Assembly (NCBI GenBank): GCA_050999295.1
Contig: JBPCPI010000102.1
Span: 1-16,118 of the forward strand
Length of the DNA: 16,118 nucleotides
Direction: 5' to 3'
Source: JACCQS01 sp050999295
GTDB taxonomy: Bacteria > Actinomycetota > Actinomycetes > Mycobacteriales > Geodermatophilaceae
Part shown: piece by piece, positions 14,062 through 16,118 of the stretch
Layout of the letters: every line of letters begins with the position of its first letter
Numbering within the stretch: position 1 is the stretch's first letter
Position numbers and translations under genes: made by a program
Notes under the pieces: generated by a model
Seen by the model: only the letters and a program-made list of their open reading frames with translations
Database searches by the model: none
Told to the model about the DNA's origin: nothing

Positions 14062-14625
14062 CTAGGACTGATCCAGAATGGCCTCGATCTCGAGAGTGAT
14101 GTTGACCTTGTCGCCGACGACCACCCCACCACCGTCCATGGGCATCTTGATGTCGATGCCGAAGTCGTTGCGGTTGATCACCGCAGTGGCGGTGAAGCCG
14201 GCTCGGTAACCGCCGTACGCGTCGGGGCCGAACCCAATGATCTCGACCGTCAGCGGCACGGACTTGGTCACGCCGTGCAGGTTGAGTTCGCCGTCGATCA
14301 CGTGCTTGTCGCCGTCAGTGGTGATGCCGGTCGAACGGAAGGTCATCGTCGGGTAGGTCTCCACGTCGAAGAAGTCCTTGCTCCGGATGTGATTGTCCCG
14401 CTGCTCGTTGTTGGTGTCGAATGAGGCGAGATCGATCTCCGCCGTCACCGCGGACTGGGTGATGTCCTCTCGCGTCACGAGCGTGCCCGAGAAGGTACGG
14501 AAATGTCCGCGTACCTTGCTGACCATCATGTGCTTGACGGTGAAGGACACGTCAGAATGCACGGGGTCGATGGTCCAGCTGCCAGCGACGAAACCAGGAA
14601 CCTGGGTCTCGGAAATAAGTGTCAC
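14062..14625 (-). CDS. YceI family protein (lipocalin-like, polyisoprenoid-binding)
   Basis: A 187-residue YceI-domain protein, an antiparallel beta-barrel family that in characterised members binds isoprenoid-type lipids. Characteristic features are GSWTIDPVHSDVSFTVKHMMVSKVRGHF (the first strands), FDTNNEQRDNHIRSKDFFD at mid-length, TGITTDGDKHVIDGELNLHGVTKSV, and NRNDFGID near the C-terminus. It lacks a signal peptide, so it is probably cytosolic, unlike periplasmic E. coli YceI. The frame is open to an ATG at 14679. The GTG at 14623-14625 is chosen because AGGAG (14633-14637) lies seven bases upstream and the family sequence begins just after it. It is divergent from a MarR-type regulator, an arrangement that suggests direct control by that protein. 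The ligand and biological role are unknown. Confidence 0.92.
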   Translation of the reverse strand: MTLISETQVPGFVAGSWTIDPVHSDVSFTVKHMMVSKVRGHFRTFSGTLVTREDITQSAVTAEIDLASFDTNNEQRDNHIRSKDFFDVETYPTMTFRSTGITTDGDKHVIDGELNLHGVTKSVPLTVEIIGFGPDAYGGYRAGFTATAVINRNDFGIDIKMPMDGGGVVVGDKVNITLEIEAILDQS

Positions 14626-14696
14626 GAAAGTTCTCCTGTGCCGATAGGAACTTCCGCTGCCGGATGGCAGTCGAAACACTTACGACAGTTCCAAGT

Positions 14697-14714
14697 TAGT
14701 TGAGTCTTAAACTA
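14697..14714. promoter_or_regulatory. Candidate MarR operator between yceI and marR
   Basis: TAGTTGAGTCTTAAACTA is an 18-bp imperfect palindrome with 5-bp arms (TAGTT/AACTA). It lies in the 114-bp divergent spacer, 26 bp before the MarR start codon. The size and AT-rich arms suit a MarR dimer, and the site lies where it could control both genes. Autoregulation is inferred from family precedent. Confidence 0.5.
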
Positions 14715-14739
14715 TTCCCTTCCCTCGAGAGGACCGCTC

Positions 14740-15237
14740 GTGACCTACGCCCCAGCGCACCCCAGATGGCTGGACGCAGACGAGCAAGTGACCTGGCGCA
14801 CCTACCTGGCCGCCAGCAAGGCGATCGGTGAGGCCATCGAGAGCCAACTCCAGCGCGATGCGGACATCCCGCACACCTACTACGAGATCCTGGTCCGGCT
14901 GTCTGAGGCGCCCGGGCGCAGGCTGCGGATGAGTCAACTGGCCGACCTGTGCCTGGCCTCGCGCAGCCGGCTATCGCACGCGGTGACCAGGTTGGAGGAA
15001 CGGGGCTGGGTGAGTCGGCACGCCTGTCCGGACGATGGCAGGGGGATGCTGGCTGCCCTGACCGACGAGGGCATGAACGCGCTGACCGAGGCCGCACCGG
15101 GGCACGTCAACGCCGTCCGGGAACAGGTCTTCGACCGACTCTCCCCCGACCAGGTGAAGCAGTTGCGCGAGATTGGCGAGGCCATCCTGGGCGGAACCAG
15201 TCCCTTCTCGAGACTCCGCGGAGCCATGTCAGGCTGA
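14740..15237 (+). CDS. MarR family transcriptional regulator
   Basis: A 165-residue winged-helix regulator with the MarR layout: N-terminal dimerisation helices (about 10-40), then YYEILVRLSEAPGRRLRMSQLADLC. The recognition helix is in SRSRLSHAVTRLEERGWVSR (74-93). The wing contains DDGRG (98-102), the usual D.R...V signature in altered form, and ends ALTDEGMNAL. A C-terminal helix completes the dimer. Two cysteines (Cys71 in the helix-turn-helix, Cys96 before the wing) could permit redox sensing, but this is a guess. The GTG start is supported by GAGAGGA (14727-14733) six bases upstream. Likely targets are itself and the divergent yceI. The next gene begins 4 bp after its stop and is probably cotranscribed. 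Confidence 0.92.
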   Translation: MTYAPAHPRWLDADEQVTWRTYLAASKAIGEAIESQLQRDADIPHTYYEILVRLSEAPGRRLRMSQLADLCLASRSRLSHAVTRLEERGWVSRHACPDDGRGMLAALTDEGMNALTEAAPGHVNAVREQVFDRLSPDQVKQLREIGEAILGGTSPFSRLRGAMSG

Positions 15238-15241
15238 CCCG

Positions 15242-15898
15242 ATGGCAAGAATCAGGGTCTATACCGAAGCGACTGCGAAACGGGCCTTCGCCTGCGCTCT
15301 GGACTGGCCGGGCTGGGCACGGGCGGCCAGGACCGAGGATCTCGCGATGCAAGTACTCGCCGAGTATGCGCCGCGGTACGCGCCGGTTGCCGCGGCCGCG
15401 GGCGTGCGCTGGCCGGCGGCCCTGGACTTCGAGGTGGTCGAACGGCTGACCGGCTCGGGATCCACCGATTTCGGTGTCCTTGACAAGCCGCCGAAGGCCG
15501 ATGCAGCCAAGATCACGGCGTTGGCCGCGGGTCGCCAGGCCAGCCTGCTGCGGGCCAGTTGGGCACTGTTCGACGACATCGTGGCGGACGCCCCGGCCGC
15601 GCTGCGCAAGGGGCCGCGCGGCGGCGGCCGCGACCGGGACAAGGTCGTGGACCACGTTCTGGGAGCAGAGGCCAGCTATGCCCGCATGATCGGCATCCGG
15701 GACGACCCCAAGACCTCGGATCTGTCGCCGTCTGCCGTCGCCCGCCGACGCGAACGCGTCGTCGAAGTGCTCTCCGCCGCCTCGGACGGTGGCCCGTTGA
15801 GAGCGAAGGGCTGGCCGACCCGCTATGCCCTACGACGTTTCGCCTGGCACGTGCTCGACCACGCCTGGGAGATCGAGGACAAGAGCGAGCCGGCCTGA
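15242..15898 (+). CDS. Uncharacterised DinB-like protein
   Basis: A 218-residue protein without signal peptide or membrane segments. Its first half (RVYTEATAKRAFACALDWPGWARAAR, RLTGSGSTDFGV) follows a pattern I recognise from uncharacterised actinobacterial proteins. The second half has LLRASWALFDDIV, DHVLGAEASYARMIG and FAWHVLDHAWEIEDKS, resembling the DinB/YfiT four-helix fold. His138, His203 and His207 are candidates for its metal triad. DinB-like proteins include thiol-dependent transferases, but no activity is claimed. ATG 15242 is used because the family-like sequence starts there. An upstream ATG at 15173 lies inside the MarR gene. The 4-bp gap to marR suggests one transcript. Confidence 0.8.
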   Translation: MARIRVYTEATAKRAFACALDWPGWARAARTEDLAMQVLAEYAPRYAPVAAAAGVRWPAALDFEVVERLTGSGSTDFGVLDKPPKADAAKITALAAGRQASLLRASWALFDDIVADAPAALRKGPRGGGRDRDKVVDHVLGAEASYARMIGIRDDPKTSDLSPSAVARRRERVVEVLSAASDGGPLRAKGWPTRYALRRFAWHVLDHAWEIEDKSEPA

Positions 15899-15910
15899 AT
15901 CGATCAGCTG

Positions 15911-15945
15911 CATGAAAAGACGCCGCACCCTGGAGTTACGGCGTC
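15911..15945 (-). terminator. Intrinsic terminator of ssrA
   Basis: On the minus strand GACGCCG (15945-15939) pairs perfectly with CGGCGTC (15925-15919) across a 13-nt loop, followed at once by TTTT (15918-15915). It lies 9 nt after the tmRNA 3' end and just beyond the DinB-like gene stop, so it may also limit convergent read-through. Confidence 0.8.
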
Positions 15946-15954
15946 GTCTCGGCG

Positions 15955-16118
15955 TGGAGGTGGCGGGAATCGAACCCGCGTCCTTCGTTGACTTGACAGG
16001 GCTTCTCCGGGCGCAGTTCACATCGTCTCTACTCGGCCCCACCGATCTCGCGAACTAGTCGGTGTGACAGGCCCAGTTGCTGTTTGGTGTCCCGTACGCC
16101 CCCGCAACCGGGTCGTAC
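15955..16118 (-). ncRNA. ssrA: tmRNA (ssrA), 3' portion
   Basis: The minus strand ends in GGTTCGATTCCCGCCACCTCCA, the T arm and acceptor 3' strand of transfer-messenger RNA, with A73 at 15955 and no encoded CCA. Just upstream is GCGCCCGGAGAAGCCCTG, typical of the region between the last pseudoknot and the tRNA-like domain. tmRNA rescues stalled ribosomes and tags their products for proteolysis. About 164 nt are visible. The 5' tRNA half and the tag-peptide reading frame lie beyond the right edge, so the tag sequence cannot be given. An intrinsic terminator follows. Confidence 0.93.

Noticed and set aside
15825..16058. A plus-strand frame reading VEVAGIEPASFVDLTGLLR
   Set aside because: It is the antisense translation of the tmRNA 3' domain. 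The 'AGIEPA' string is a typical misannotation.

Overview
The window is GC-rich chromosomal DNA from an actinobacterium (Actinomycetota). The order cannot be fixed from sequence alone. Supporting signs are heavy G/C use at third codon positions, many GTG/TTG starts, several starts that sit just downstream of a -10-like hexamer (leaderless style), an actinobacterial-type tmRNA 3' domain, and a ctaD-serB gene pair like the neighbouring Rv3043c-Rv3042c genes of Mycobacterium tuberculosis.

Layout. (1) 1-4600, minus strand: the edge-truncated start of a DUF559/AbiEi-like protein, then serB (phosphoserine phosphatase), ctaD (cytochrome c oxidase subunit I) and a winged-helix AlkZ-like protein. serB and ctaD are coupled by a 4-bp overlap. 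(2) 4639-4941, plus: a small DUF3467 protein, divergent from the winged-helix gene. (3) 5038-6728, minus: a hipBA toxin-antitoxin operon with overlapping genes and a candidate promoter/operator, followed upstream by tRNA-Ala(GGC) at 6877-6949. (4) 7031-8773, minus: a SCO-family lipoprotein directly followed by a secreted/membrane protein whose gene carries a one-base frameshift. (5) 8843-8959: a short apparent remnant of a PiT phosphate transporter C-terminus. (6) 9006-13488, plus: a DHA2-type MFS exporter, a fused E1 alpha/beta 2-oxo acid dehydrogenase and a histidine phosphatase, closely spaced. (7) 13485-14625, minus: a VOC-fold protein and a YceI-family protein. (8) 14740-15898, plus: a MarR regulator divergent from yceI with an 18-bp palindrome between them, then a DinB-like protein. 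(9) 15919-16118, minus: the 3' part of ssrA (tmRNA) and its intrinsic terminator.

How the genes fit together. ctaD supplies the catalytic subunit of the aa3 oxidase. The SCO-like protein belongs to the family that metallates the CuA site of such oxidases, but here it seems to lack the copper-ligand histidine. hipBA is the only recognisable toxin-antitoxin module and lies on the 3' side of a tRNA gene. The MarR-YceI pair looks like a self-contained regulatory unit. I see no CRISPR array, transposase, prophage or clearly novel multi-gene system. The points most worth following up are the frameshifted SCO neighbour, the 15-bp tandem repeat in the serB N-terminus, the SCO protein without its histidine, the hipBA operator, and the PiT remnant.
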